Shown here piece after piece: positions 1 to 8,538 of a stretch of DNA of 15,634 nt. Below the pieces are notes generated by a model. It worked only from the letters and a program-made list of their open reading frames with translations. It did not search any database and was not told where the DNA came from. Position 1 is the stretch's first letter; the number at the start of each line of letters is the position of its first letter. This stretch comes from Bacteroidota bacterium. Its GTDB lineage: Bacteria > Bacteroidota > Bacteroidia > Chitinophagales > Chitinophagaceae. The stretch is taken from the NCBI GenBank assembly GCA_023412975.1, contig JAEZRB010000092.1, forward strand, positions 1 through 15,634, in the 5' to 3' direction. The translations under genes and the position numbers were made by a program.

Positions 1-1136
1 AAAATGGGATTACCCCATGGAATACCGATCTTCTTGCCAGCTACTTCATTAAATAGAGGAAGCAGCAAAACTACCAGGGCAAACGAAATGACAAAAGCAA
101 TCAAGACCACCAGGTATGACTCTGCGAAGAACTGCTTGATGATCTGTACCCGCATCGAACCGATAGCTTTGCGGATACCAACCTCACGTGCCCTCTTTTC
201 ACTCCTGGCCGTAGCCAGATTCATAAAATTGATACAGGCCAGTACGAGCACAAATATGCCAATGATGCCAAATAACCAGACATATTGAATATTCCCACCC
301 GTATTCACACCGTTCTTGAACTGGTTGTACAGGTTCCATTTTTTCATTGGATGTAAAAAGACTACCCAATTGTATTTTTTTTCTTCCGCACCAACATTAT
401 CCAGTTTGGTGTTCTTGATCTTGGCCGACACTTTTTCCATATCGGCGAAATCAGCTATCTGTACGAAAGTTTGAGAGAAATTACTCCCCCATGGCTCTTT
501 CATCTTTTTAGCCCAGGGATTTTGTATCAGCCAAAGCTCCCAGGGCAGGATGATCTTAATATCTCTGAACGAAGAGTTAAACGGAAGGTCTTCATAAACA
601 CCGGTCACTTTTACATCATAACTCCGGTCGATCTTGATCGTCTTGTTCATCGGATCTTCCTTGCCAAAGATCGATTCCGCAACTGAACTGGACAACATAA
701 TGGAATAAGGATCTTTTAATCCGGCACGGCTGCCTTTGACCATATCAAGGGTAAGCATATCAGGTGCTTCCACATCAAAGAAATTGCCATTAGCGGAAAT
801 ATGTTTGTCGCCTACCGATAGTAAATGCTTCCCTGACCAGGACGATTGAACAATATATTCAAAATCACTGCCGTATTTTTCCCTTAGCTCCGGACCCATC
901 AGGGCGGGATTGGCAGTTTGCGTGCTAACTTCGCCATTGAAGTTTGCATGTTGCATAACCTGTGCGATACGGTCATAGTTCTGATGATGTTTATTAAATG
1001 TGAGTTCATTATACACCCACAAACCGATCAGCATGGCTACCGCCATACCCACCGCAAGGCCACCGATGTTAATAGCACTATAACCCTTGCTCTTAATGAG
1101 GTTGCGCCAGGCGATCTTGAAATAATTCTTTATCAT
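1..1136 (-). CDS. MacB/FtsX-type ABC transporter permease, 3' part outside window
   Basis: Inner-membrane permease subunit of a MacB-like ABC transporter. About 378 N-terminal residues are in the window and the gene continues beyond base 1. The ATG at 1136-1134 gives the usual start of this family (MIKNYFKIAWRNL), followed by the first membrane helix (SAINIGGLAVGMAVAML, roughly residues 19-41). A periplasmic MacB_PCD-like domain follows (about 45-285), then a second helix ending in the FtsX signature ACINFMNLATARS with REVGIRKAIGS just after it. I read the frame through by hand without meeting a stop. It lies 101 bases downstream of the next permease on the same strand, a wider gap than between the other operon members, and that gap holds a heptamer array. 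It is the third permease served by the single ATPase at 6102-6779. The family call is firm; the substrate is unknown. Confidence 0.93.
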   Translation of the reverse strand, partial: MIKNYFKIAWRNLIKSKGYSAINIGGLAVGMAVAMLIGLWVYNELTFNKHHQNYDRIAQVMQHANFNGEVSTQTANPALMGPELREKYGSDFEYIVQSSWSGKHLLSVGDKHISANGNFFDVEAPDMLTLDMVKGSRAGLKDPYSIMLSSSVAESIFGKEDPMNKTIKIDRSYDVKVTGVYEDLPFNSSFRDIKIILPWELWLIQNPWAKKMKEPWGSNFSQTFVQIADFADMEKVSAKIKNTKLDNVGAEEKKYNWVVFLHPMKKWNLYNQFKNGVNTGGNIQYVWLFGIIGIFVLVLACINFMNLATARSEKRAREVGIRKAIGSMRVQIIKQFFAESYLVVLIAFVISFALVVLLLPLFNEVAGKKIGIPWGNPI

Positions 1137-1191
1137 CAGCTTTTGTTTTTTTATATGAAATCCACTTCCCCCCTCGTGAATCGCGCCTACG

Positions 1192-1233
1192 AACATCTAA
1201 CTTTGAACTATTAACTCCCGACTCACCACTCAC
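1192..1233 (-). repeat. degenerate heptanucleotide tandem array after a stop codon
   Basis: Read on the minus strand, six 7-base units follow one another without gaps: GTGAGTG, GTGAGTC, GGGAGTT, AATAGTT, CAAAGTT, AGATGTT. Positions 4-6 are mostly AGT. The array begins 4 bases after the TAG stop of the permease at 1238-3670 and lies in the 101-base gap before the next permease gene. The 7-base pitch is seen directly. That such arrays are dispersed through the genome is inference from similar heptamer repeats in other bacteria. Confidence 0.6.
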
Positions 1234-1237
1234 GATC

Positions 1238-3670
1238 CTACTCCGACCGTAATGATTCTACCGGGTTGGCAAGGGCTGCTTTGATAGCCTGGTAACTCAC
1301 CGTAATGACAGCAATGAGCACCGCCAACAAACCTGCTACTACAAATACCCACCAGCCGATATCGACCCGGTAAGCAAAATCCTGCAACCATTTATTCATG
1401 GCCCACCAGGCAACGGGGAATGCTATAAGCGAGGCAACCAGTACAAGTTTTATAAAATCCTTCGAAAGCATCACCGCCACATTTGCCACCGAAGCACCCA
1501 AAACTTTGCGAACCCCGATTTCTTTCGTTCGCTGTTCGGCCATATAAGTGGCAAGACCAAACAAGCCCAGGCAGGCAATAAAAACCGCTAACACGGCAAA
1601 GGAGATTGCCACTTTTCCGATCCGCTGTTCAGCCCGGTACATATTATCAAAGGATTCATCGAGAAACTGGTACCTAAATGGCATACCAGGCGCCATCGAT
1701 TTCCATTTGCTCTCAATATCTTTCAAAAGGGATTGTACATTATCCGGAGACACTTTGAATGTGGTCACCCATTTATTATAGCCCAATACAAAAACTAATG
1801 GCCCGATATTCTGGCGCAGAGATTCAAAGTTGAAATTCTTAACCACACCCACAATCGTATACTCTCTTAAATTTGATCCATTCCCATCTGGCTGGTATAA
1901 TTTTTTACCGATTGGATCAACAAGCCCCGCAATTTTTACCGCGGACTCGTTGATGATGATGGAGGTGGAGTCGCTGCCAAACTCGCGTGAAAAATTCCGT
2001 CCTTCAGCCATTTCCATTCCGAGGGTGGATATATAGTCGTAGTCAATACTCCAAACCTGCGTGCTAAATCCCGTCTTTTCAGTCATCACCGCATCGGTAG
2101 AAAGTGTATTGTCATTACGCGATGAATTGCTAACAGGAAGAAACCCGCCAAAAGAAGCAGCCGTGACGCCATTCATGGCTGCTATTTCATTTTTAAAGGC
2201 ATCTGCATTATTTCCGAGTGCCCCCGTACCGTTGATCACCAAAACCTGGTCTTTGTTGAACCCGATCTTTTTATTTTGTATAAACCTTAATTGCCGGAAT
2301 ACGACGATGGTGCCAACTATCAGGACAATCGATGTAAAAAACTGGAACACGACCAGGCCGCTGCGCAGGTAACTTTTCCTGAATCCCTGGTTAATTTTTC
2401 CCTTCAATACACTAATGGGCCTGAAAGCGGATAAGAAGAATGCGGGATATGTACCGGCAAGGATGCCCACCACAAAAGGTGTCAATAAAAGAAAGATCAG
2501 AAATTTCGGTGATAAAAGGTCTGTTGCTGCAAGTTCTTTGCCTGAAATGCTGTTGAAATAGTTAATCGCTAAAGCAACCAGTATCAATGCCAGGATCATC
2601 GCGATAAAAGCCATCAGGATTGATTCTGTCAAAAACTGCCTGATCAGAGAAACTTTCTCAGTACCCAGCACTTTGCGGATGCCAACTTCCTTGGCCCTGT
2701 TAGCCGAACGGGCTGTCGACAGGTTCATAAAATTGATGCAGGCTATCAAAAGGATAAAAATGGCCACCGCGGAAAATATGTACACATACTGGATACTGCT
2801 ATTGACACCTAATTCAGGGAACCTGTCTGAACGGAGGTGTATATCTTTGAGCGGCATGAGGGAATAATCCAGCCGGTTGCCACTCTTTTTAAAATCCTCC
2901 ATAGAGTTAACCTGTATGAACTGCTTTGCCTGCGGAAGAATGTATTTGTCAATAACCTGGGAAAAATTCTTTTCAAACTCGCGGGGATCGGTTCCCGGTT
3001 TGAGCAAAATATAAGTTTGGAAATTATGGCTTAGGAAATTTCCCCAGCCATATTCCACATTATCCATCGAAAAGAAAAAATTGAAATTAAAATGAGAATT
3101 GCGCGGAATGTCTTTTATAACGGCAGTGACTTTATAGAGCGTGCTGCTATTCTCATTTGTTTCAATCGTCTTACCAATAACATCAGTGGACCCAAAATAT
3201 TTTTTGGCAGTTGATGCAGTAATGACAACAGTGTTTGGCTCATTTAGCGCATTTTTTGTATCACCGTACAATGCCGGAAGCGTAAATACTTCAAACAGGG
3301 TGGAATCTGCATGACAGACCTTTGATTCATTGATGAACTCGTTTCCTTTCTTCACCATTTTGGATCCGCTGGAGTTGTAAAACCGCACAAACTGCTCCAC
3401 CTGCGGGTAATCTTTTTTCAGCGTGGCGCCCATCATATCACTATTTACCGCAAGTTTCAGGTCCGAACCCCCAAAACTTATATCGGAATCGACCCGATAA
3501 ATACGGTCGGCCTTTTCATTATACTTATCAAAACTCAGCTCATCCGTTACAAATAAGACGATCAAAATAAAACTACCCAGCCCAATGGCAAGCCCAGCTA
3601 TATTGATCAGGGAAAATGCTTTATTCCTAAGCAGGTTTCTCCAGGCGATCGTTAAATTGCTTTTAAGCAT
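1238..3670 (-). CDS. MacB/FtsX-type ABC transporter permease
   Basis: Full-length permease of about 810 residues, the normal size for Bacteroidota double-module MacB proteins. The ATG at 3670 is chosen (MLKSNLTIAWRNLLRNK). Two codons upstream is an in-frame TTG that could be read as a start, but the ATG gives the family's usual N-terminus. The layout is one helix (about 20-42), a large periplasmic domain, three helices around the first FtsX module (ACINFMNLSTARS, KEVGIRKVLG), a fifth helix (about 440-462), a second periplasmic domain, and three C-terminal helices with a repeat of the FtsX signature (KEIGVRKVLGAS) and WLQDFAYRVDIGWWVF. That makes about eight membrane segments. It ends ESLRSE-stop. 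It starts 10 bases after the stop of the upstream permease, so the two are almost certainly co-transcribed. It is probably driven by the single ATPase of the operon. The substrate cannot be read from the sequence. Confidence 0.95.
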   Translation of the reverse strand: MLKSNLTIAWRNLLRNKAFSLINIAGLAIGLGSFILIVLFVTDELSFDKYNEKADRIYRVDSDISFGGSDLKLAVNSDMMGATLKKDYPQVEQFVRFYNSSGSKMVKKGNEFINESKVCHADSTLFEVFTLPALYGDTKNALNEPNTVVITASTAKKYFGSTDVIGKTIETNENSSTLYKVTAVIKDIPRNSHFNFNFFFSMDNVEYGWGNFLSHNFQTYILLKPGTDPREFEKNFSQVIDKYILPQAKQFIQVNSMEDFKKSGNRLDYSLMPLKDIHLRSDRFPELGVNSSIQYVYIFSAVAIFILLIACINFMNLSTARSANRAKEVGIRKVLGTEKVSLIRQFLTESILMAFIAMILALILVALAINYFNSISGKELAATDLLSPKFLIFLLLTPFVVGILAGTYPAFFLSAFRPISVLKGKINQGFRKSYLRSGLVVFQFFTSIVLIVGTIVVFRQLRFIQNKKIGFNKDQVLVINGTGALGNNADAFKNEIAAMNGVTAASFGGFLPVSNSSRNDNTLSTDAVMTEKTGFSTQVWSIDYDYISTLGMEMAEGRNFSREFGSDSTSIIINESAVKIAGLVDPIGKKLYQPDGNGSNLREYTIVGVVKNFNFESLRQNIGPLVFVLGYNKWVTTFKVSPDNVQSLLKDIESKWKSMAPGMPFRYQFLDESFDNMYRAEQRIGKVAISFAVLAVFIACLGLFGLATYMAEQRTKEIGVRKVLGASVANVAVMLSKDFIKLVLVASLIAFPVAWWAMNKWLQDFAYRVDIGWWVFVVAGLLAVLIAVITVSYQAIKAALANPVESLRSE

Positions 3671-3680
3671 ACACAAAAAT

Positions 3681-6092
3681 TTATTCAGACCTAAGACTTT
3701 TTACCGGGTCGGCCACTGCCGCACGTATCGCCTTATATCCAACCGTTATCCATGCGATCAACATCGAAATAATGATGGCTAGTACAAATACCCATACACC
3801 CGGCTCTATACGGTAAGCAAAATCCTGCAACCAGTTTGTCATCATCCAGTAAGCCAGAGGCGCTGCGATCAGGAAGGATATCGCGATAAGCAATGAAAAT
3901 TCTTTGGAGAACAGGTACACTATATTCATCGCAGACGCACCCAGTACTTTTCGGATGCCCACTTCCTTTACTTTTTGAACAGCCATAAAGGAAACGAGAC
4001 CATACAAGCCCAGGCTGGAAATAAGAATAGCCAGGGCTGCGAATATTTTATATAACAATGACAGTTGATTTTCCTGCCTGTAAAACCGATTGATATTGTC
4101 TTCCATAAATGATGCTGAGTAGGCATATTCGGGGAAATGCAGGTTCCATACCGATTGAATAGCCTCCTGTGCTTTTGGAATATTCGAACTACGTAGCCTG
4201 ACCGAGTTCACGACATAGTACTGGTCGAGCGGACCGATCAGCAGAGGTTTGACGGTCTCCCTCAGGGAATTTGTCTTGAAATCCCTGACCACCCCCACTA
4301 CGGGCTTCCAGTTTCCGCCGCCGATACGAATATCCTTTCCCACCGCCTCTTCAGGGTCTTTAAGTCCTAGTTTCTGCAGCAGGGTTTCGTTGATCACCAC
4401 TTCTTTCATGGTATCACTTTTCTCATACTTCCTGCCGGCCACCAGTTGCAGGTCATACGTGTCGAAATAATCCTCGTCAGCAAATTTCATTGTCACCATG
4501 AACGGCTCATCGGCTTTGTGATTAAAAGCGAAATTGCTGCTCCAGGTATTATCTGAAGAGGGTGCATCATTACTAAAACTGACGGATTGTACATCCGGTA
4601 TTTGCAACAGGCTTTGCTTGAAGGATGATAATTTGCGTAAGCTCGTACTATCATTATTGCCTAAAATCACGAGTACTGCTTCCTTATTAAAGCCCAGGTC
4701 GGCATTTTTAATAAAATTCATCTGGGTTACAGCTATGATGGTACCAATGATCAATACCTGTGATATGGCGAACTGCAGTACGACTAATCCCCTGCGTAAG
4801 GAAACGCCAGCGACAGTTGCTGACTGGAGTTTATTCTTTAAAGCCAGTACCGGTTTGAAACCTGAAACGATCAGCGCTGGGTAAAGACCTGATAATACAG
4901 TGACCAGGACTAGTAATCCCAGCAGAAACAAGAATAATTGCGGATCAAACAAACTTAATTCTTCCTGTATGAATGCAATATGCTTAACGGAAGGCAGGCA
5001 CAATGTTGCAATGCCCACCGCAACTACACCCGCCATCAACACCAGCAAAGCCGTTTCACCCATGACCTGCGCAAATAGTTGCTTTCGGTTGCCGCCCAAT
5101 ACTTTTCTTACACCCACTTCCTTTGAACGACCAACAGCCTGCGCTGTAGAAAGGTTTATAAAGTTGATACAGGCCATCACAATGATGAACATCCCGATAA
5201 GGGTCAAAACCTTTAAAGAAGAACGATCGGTTACATGGTCGCCAAATATTTCAAACCTGCGATCAAAATGGAGGTCCGAGAGTGGCTGCAGAAAATTTAA
5301 TTTTTCAGAATTTCCGCGCCCTTTGTAATTCTCCTGAGAAAACTTTGCAAGCTGTGCGTTGACCGTCTCAATGGATTTTCCTTCGGGTAGTAGCGCATAA
5401 ACCTGGTAATTGCTGGAGGTACTGTTCCAGGTTGGATAGTAGTTATAATTATAGGAATTATTCCGGAGTGTTTCGATGGACGCCATAACGGCGAGGGGGA
5501 AATCAGTATTACCTGGTACATCCTCGAGAACACCTGCCACTTCGAAAGTCAATATATTGTCCAGCTTTAAAAGCTTTCCCGGTGCATTTTCCCAATGGCC
5601 GAAATATTTTTCCGCCATTTTTTTTGTGAGCACAATTGTATTGGGTTTGCCAAGAACGCCTGGCTCACCGCTCAGCCATTTATAAGAAAACACATTGAAA
5701 AATTGCGCATCGGAGAAGAAAACACCTGTTTCCTCGATAAACATTTTTTGAGCAGAAGCCTTGTCATCCGTCAATACCGTGACCTGGCTTCCGAATGAAG
5801 AAAGCAGGCTTCCAAAACTGATATCAGGCATCTGTGTACGCAATACCTCCAGCGCCGGAACAGGTACACCCGAGTTATAAGTGATACCGTCAGAAAATTT
5901 ATCCTGTGTTATCACCCGCCCGATACGCGAATAGGATGGCTGAAATTTATCATAGCTTAGTTCATATCTCACTACGAGGAATAATACGAGGCAGGCCGCG
6001 ATTCCAATAGCGAGGCCTGTAATATTGATCAGCGTGTACCCCTTATGTCGTACCAGGCTGCGACTGGCGGTTTTCAAATAATTAGAAATCAT
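3681..6092 (-). CDS. MacB/FtsX-type ABC transporter permease
   Basis: Permease of 803 residues with the same two-module layout as its downstream paralogue: N-terminal helix (about 19-42, INITGLAIGIAACLVLFLVV), periplasmic domain, FtsX module with ACINFINLSTAQAVGRSKEV and VRKVLGGN, a central helix, a second periplasmic domain, and a C-terminal FtsX module with KEVGIRKVLGAS and WLQDFAYRIEPGVWVF. It ends KSLRSE-stop, close to the ESLRSE end of the paralogue. The periplasmic domains differ far more between the two proteins than the membrane parts, as expected if they contact different partners or substrates. The ATG at 6092 lies 9 bases after the ATPase stop, so ATPase and permease are translationally adjacent. 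This is the permease most tightly linked to the ATPase and the likeliest primary partner. Confidence 0.96.
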   Translation of the reverse strand: MISNYLKTASRSLVRHKGYTLINITGLAIGIAACLVLFLVVRYELSYDKFQPSYSRIGRVITQDKFSDGITYNSGVPVPALEVLRTQMPDISFGSLLSSFGSQVTVLTDDKASAQKMFIEETGVFFSDAQFFNVFSYKWLSGEPGVLGKPNTIVLTKKMAEKYFGHWENAPGKLLKLDNILTFEVAGVLEDVPGNTDFPLAVMASIETLRNNSYNYNYYPTWNSTSSNYQVYALLPEGKSIETVNAQLAKFSQENYKGRGNSEKLNFLQPLSDLHFDRRFEIFGDHVTDRSSLKVLTLIGMFIIVMACINFINLSTAQAVGRSKEVGVRKVLGGNRKQLFAQVMGETALLVLMAGVVAVGIATLCLPSVKHIAFIQEELSLFDPQLFLFLLGLLVLVTVLSGLYPALIVSGFKPVLALKNKLQSATVAGVSLRRGLVVLQFAISQVLIIGTIIAVTQMNFIKNADLGFNKEAVLVILGNNDSTSLRKLSSFKQSLLQIPDVQSVSFSNDAPSSDNTWSSNFAFNHKADEPFMVTMKFADEDYFDTYDLQLVAGRKYEKSDTMKEVVINETLLQKLGLKDPEEAVGKDIRIGGGNWKPVVGVVRDFKTNSLRETVKPLLIGPLDQYYVVNSVRLRSSNIPKAQEAIQSVWNLHFPEYAYSASFMEDNINRFYRQENQLSLLYKIFAALAILISSLGLYGLVSFMAVQKVKEVGIRKVLGASAMNIVYLFSKEFSLLIAISFLIAAPLAYWMMTNWLQDFAYRIEPGVWVFVLAIIISMLIAWITVGYKAIRAAVADPVKSLRSE

Positions 6093-6101
6093 GACTGCTA
6101 C

Positions 6102-6779
6102 TTATACCATTATATTCTCAAGTACTGCCTGGCCATCGAGCATGCGTACGATGCGATGGCTATAACGTGCGTCGTGTTCGGAGTGTGTGACCATGATCAC
6201 AGTGGTGCCCTGTTCGTTAAGATCCGTGAGTAATTGCATCACCTCGTTTCCATTTGAGGAGTCAAGGTTACCCGTAGGCTCATCTGCGAGGATCAGTTTA
6301 GGTCTGTTCACCACTGCACGGGCTACGGCAACCCTTTGTTGTTGACCACCGGAAAGTTGTTGCGGATAGTGATTGCGGCGGTGCATGATCTGCATTTTAT
6401 CCAATACCTCTTCCACCCTTTTTTTGCGATCACCAGATTTTACACCAGTATAAATAAGTGGCAGCTCCACATTTTCAAAAACCGTTAACTCATCGATCAG
6501 GTTGAAGCTCTGGAACACAAATCCTATATTTCTTTTACGCAGGTCGGCGCGTTTGCGTTCGTTGAATTTCGAAACTTCAATTCCATTGAAAAGAAAGCTT
6601 CCCGAATCGGGATCGTCCAGTAAGCCAACGATATTGAGCAGAGTTGATTTGCCACAGCCGGATGGGCCCATTACTGCAACGAATTCGCCTTCTTTTACTT
6701 CGAAAGACAACTTGTTGAGGGCAACTGTTTCTACTTCCTCTGTGCGATAGATCTTTTCCAGGTTAGAAATATTAATCAT
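6102..6779 (-). CDS. MacB/LolD-type ABC transporter ATP-binding protein
   Basis: Cytoplasmic ATPase of 225 residues that would power the FtsX-type permeases encoded just downstream. All nucleotide-binding motifs are intact: Walker A GPSGCGKST at 38-46, Q-loop Gln90 in FVFQSFNLI, signature LSGGQQQR at 142-149, Walker B LILADEP at 162-168 followed by TGNLD, and switch His199 in VTHSEHD. The short length, the FNLIDELT segment after the Q-loop and DEPTGNLDS are typical of the MacB/LolD/FtsE group, in which ATP hydrolysis drives periplasmic conformational change rather than import. Unlike classical MacB it is not fused to its permease. It is the only ATPase in the window although at least three permeases follow, so it is probably shared. 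The ATG at 6779 follows the small exported-peptide gene by 30 bases. Confidence 0.97.
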   Translation of the reverse strand: MINISNLEKIYRTEEVETVALNKLSFEVKEGEFVAVMGPSGCGKSTLLNIVGLLDDPDSGSFLFNGIEVSKFNERKRADLRKRNIGFVFQSFNLIDELTVFENVELPLIYTGVKSGDRKKRVEEVLDKMQIMHRRNHYPQQLSGGQQQRVAVARAVVNRPKLILADEPTGNLDSSNGNEVMQLLTDLNEQGTTVIMVTHSEHDARYSHRIVRMLDGQAVLENIMV

Positions 6780-6809
6780 GGTATTTTATTTAGATAAAAG
6801 GTGTACTTG

Positions 6810-7004
6810 TTAAATGCTGACGAGGTAAAAATTAAAAGGACGGATCGTTGCAACGCGATCTTTCTTAGCTTTTGTGCACTTCTTTTTCTTTTCTTCCTTT
6901 GTTGCGGCGCATTTTACCGAATCGCCTTTGTAGACCTGCTTGGCGGAAGTAATGGTACCGACGCAGCAGGCGATCAGCAACATGTAAATAATTTTCTGTT
7001 TCAT
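6810..7004 (-). CDS. small lysine-rich exported peptide, function unknown
   Basis: A 64-residue reading frame between the adaptor and ATPase genes, on the same strand, starting 36 bases after the adaptor stop and ending 30 bases before the ATPase start. Residues 1-21 look like a secretion signal: MKQK, then a hydrophobic stretch IIYMLLIACCVG, then T-S-A, which could be a signal peptidase I site after Ala21. Alternatively LIAC could be a lipobox with Cys13 lipidated, but that would be an unusually short lipoprotein signal. The remainder is strongly basic (KEEKKKKC, TKAKKDR) with cysteines at 32 and 43, ending in a hydrophobic-aromatic tail (RPFNFYLVSI). I do not recognise the family. The position within an exporter operon and the signal support a real gene. 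A role as transported substrate or accessory subunit is only inference. Confidence 0.5.
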   Translation of the reverse strand: MKQKIIYMLLIACCVGTITSAKQVYKGDSVKCAATKEEKKKKCTKAKKDRVATIRPFNFYLVSI

Positions 7005-7040
7005 GGCAATTTGGTTTATGGTTTTTGACTCTGGGCGTCG

Positions 7041-8294
7041 TTATTTTTTTAATACCAGTTCCTGCATATTCCCATAGTTCTCATAACTTGATGTCACCAC
7101 CTTATCACCCGGTTTCAAACCCTCCAGCACTTCGTAGTAGTCAGGGTTGTGGCGACCCAGCCGTAAATCCACTTTGTAAGCTGTTTTACCGTCATCACTC
7201 ACTTTAAATATCCAGTTACCACCTGTCTGCTGATAAAATCCGCCCTTAGCCACCTGCACTGCCTGCACTTCATCGCTAAATGCCAGGCGTATCTGGAGCG
7301 TCTGCCCGCGACGGATTCCCTGCGGTACTTCACCATCAAATTCCATATCAACCTGGAACCGGCCATTGGTGACCTGGGTATAAACTTTTGTGATCTTTAG
7401 TTTGTAATCTTTACCAGCCAGTGTAAACCCGCCCATCAAGCCAGTATAGATGCGGGAGATATAATGTTCGTCCACATCCACCCTAACTTTAAACCCACTC
7501 AGTACATCGATCTGGCCCAACCTTTCACCCTTGCTTTTTGACTGACCGATCTCTGCATCCAGTGATGTTAGCTGACCATCAACAGGCGCTCTTACCACCA
7601 GGTCGCCGACCTTCTTACGCATCACTTCCAAAGCATTCTGGGTGCGGGCATATGACTGGCGGGCTTGTTCCAACTCCTGCCTAACTGAAAATGAATCCTG
7701 TTTTAAAACCTGGTCGGCCAGTTTTTTCTTTTCCAACTGGTAATTATAATTGTTTTCCGACTGCCTGAACTCCTGCAGACCGATCACTTTCTCTGCATAC
7801 AATTTTTTATTAAGCTGGTATATCCTTTCTGCCTCCTTTAACTGGTTCTCCACATCAGTACCCTGGTTGAGTTTGCCAATGGTATTCTGGCGGGCGGCAT
7901 TCTGTGAGATCTGCATTTGGGTGAGCAGGTTATAAACCGAAGTTTCCTGGTTTACCAGGCTCAGCTCAAGATCTGTATTAGACAACCGAAGAATAGGCTG
8001 GCCCTTTTTCATGATCACACCATCATCCACATATTTTTCCTCCACCCGTCCACCTTCCACGGCATCTAAATAGATAGAAGTGATGGGAAGCACCACGCCA
8101 TTTACCGGGATGGTTTCCTGGAAGGGACCCGATTTCACTTCGCTTATGGTGATCCGCTCTACATCTACATTCAGCCGGCTTTTACCGGACGTGAAATAAT
8201 AGCTCGCCGCGGCAAGACTTACAATACCAAAAATGCCGACAATTGTCAGGATCCTTTTTTTACTCCATTTCTTTTTAGCAATTACTCTATCCAC
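7041..8294 (-). CDS. HlyD/MacA-family periplasmic adaptor (membrane fusion protein)
   Basis: Adaptor of 417 residues that would bridge the inner-membrane ABC transporter to an outer membrane channel. A basic N-terminus (KKKWSKKR) precedes one membrane anchor at about 15-32. The first half of the lipoyl-like domain lies at about 72-105 (AVEGGRVEEKYVDDG), a long helical hairpin rich in Gln, Glu and Lys at about 110-228, the second lipoyl half at 230-262 (VVRAPVDGQL), then beta-barrel and membrane-proximal domains (EGLKPGDKVV near the C-terminus). The start is a GTG at 8294-8292. The frame is open back to a TAA about 50 bases upstream, but no ATG, TTG or other GTG is available there, and MDRVI fits the N-terminus expected for this Bacteroidota adaptor group. 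It is the first gene of the efflux operon, divergent from the two-component system. No outer membrane partner is encoded in the window. Confidence 0.95.
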   Translation of the reverse strand: MDRVIAKKKWSKKRILTIVGIFGIVSLAAASYYFTSGKSRLNVDVERITISEVKSGPFQETIPVNGVVLPITSIYLDAVEGGRVEEKYVDDGVIMKKGQPILRLSNTDLELSLVNQETSVYNLLTQMQISQNAARQNTIGKLNQGTDVENQLKEAERIYQLNKKLYAEKVIGLQEFRQSENNYNYQLEKKKLADQVLKQDSFSVRQELEQARQSYARTQNALEVMRKKVGDLVVRAPVDGQLTSLDAEIGQSKSKGERLGQIDVLSGFKVRVDVDEHYISRIYTGLMGGFTLAGKDYKLKITKVYTQVTNGRFQVDMEFDGEVPQGIRRGQTLQIRLAFSDEVQAVQVAKGGFYQQTGGNWIFKVSDDGKTAYKVDLRLGRHNPDYYEVLEGLKPGDKVVTSSYENYGNMQELVLKK

Positions 8295-8344
8295 TTTTAA
8301 AATGTCTTTAGTGACTGGTAAAACATATTTTCTTAAACGGCCTC

Positions 8345-8365
8345 CGATTGATTAGGTTACAATCG
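8345..8365. promoter_or_regulatory. inverted repeat CGATTG-N9-CAATCG
   Basis: Perfect 6-base arms at 8345-8350 and 8360-8365 with a 9-base spacer, about 50 bases upstream of the adaptor GTG. The spacing suits either a protein operator or a weak leader hairpin. A dyad this short can occur by chance, so the regulatory reading is tentative. Confidence 0.3.
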
Positions 8366-8382
8366 TTCACAAATTTCTCCTG

Positions 8383-8394
8383 CTGCATGTGCAG
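8383..8394. promoter_or_regulatory. inverted repeat CTGCA-TG-TGCAG, possible activator site
   Basis: Perfect 5-base arms at 8383-8387 and 8390-8394 around a TG. It lies about 90 bases upstream of the adaptor start, between the two divergent transcription units. NtrC-type activators bind dyads of this general kind upstream of their promoters. No second copy was noticed nearby, so the assignment to the neighbouring regulator is speculative. Confidence 0.25.
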
Positions 8395-8538
8395 TAAAGT
8401 GATAAATATGCCAATGCCATTAGGTTTTGACTTACAAGCTTTTACATTTTTATAAATCTACGAAGCCGTTCGTTAATGATACACATGGTGTACGCTTTTG
8501 ATACAGCGACTTACGGGCGTTTATTGTTAAAAATTTAG

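Noticed and set aside
918..1214. Plus-strand 98-codon frame over the start of the partial permease
   Set aside because: It is antisense to the permease N-terminus and runs through the heptamer array; no protein-like features.
6801..7028. Plus-strand hydrophobic 75-codon frame opposite the small exported peptide
   Set aside because: Its hydrophobic run is the antisense of the lysine-rich segment. The minus-strand frame fits the operon direction and has a signal peptide.
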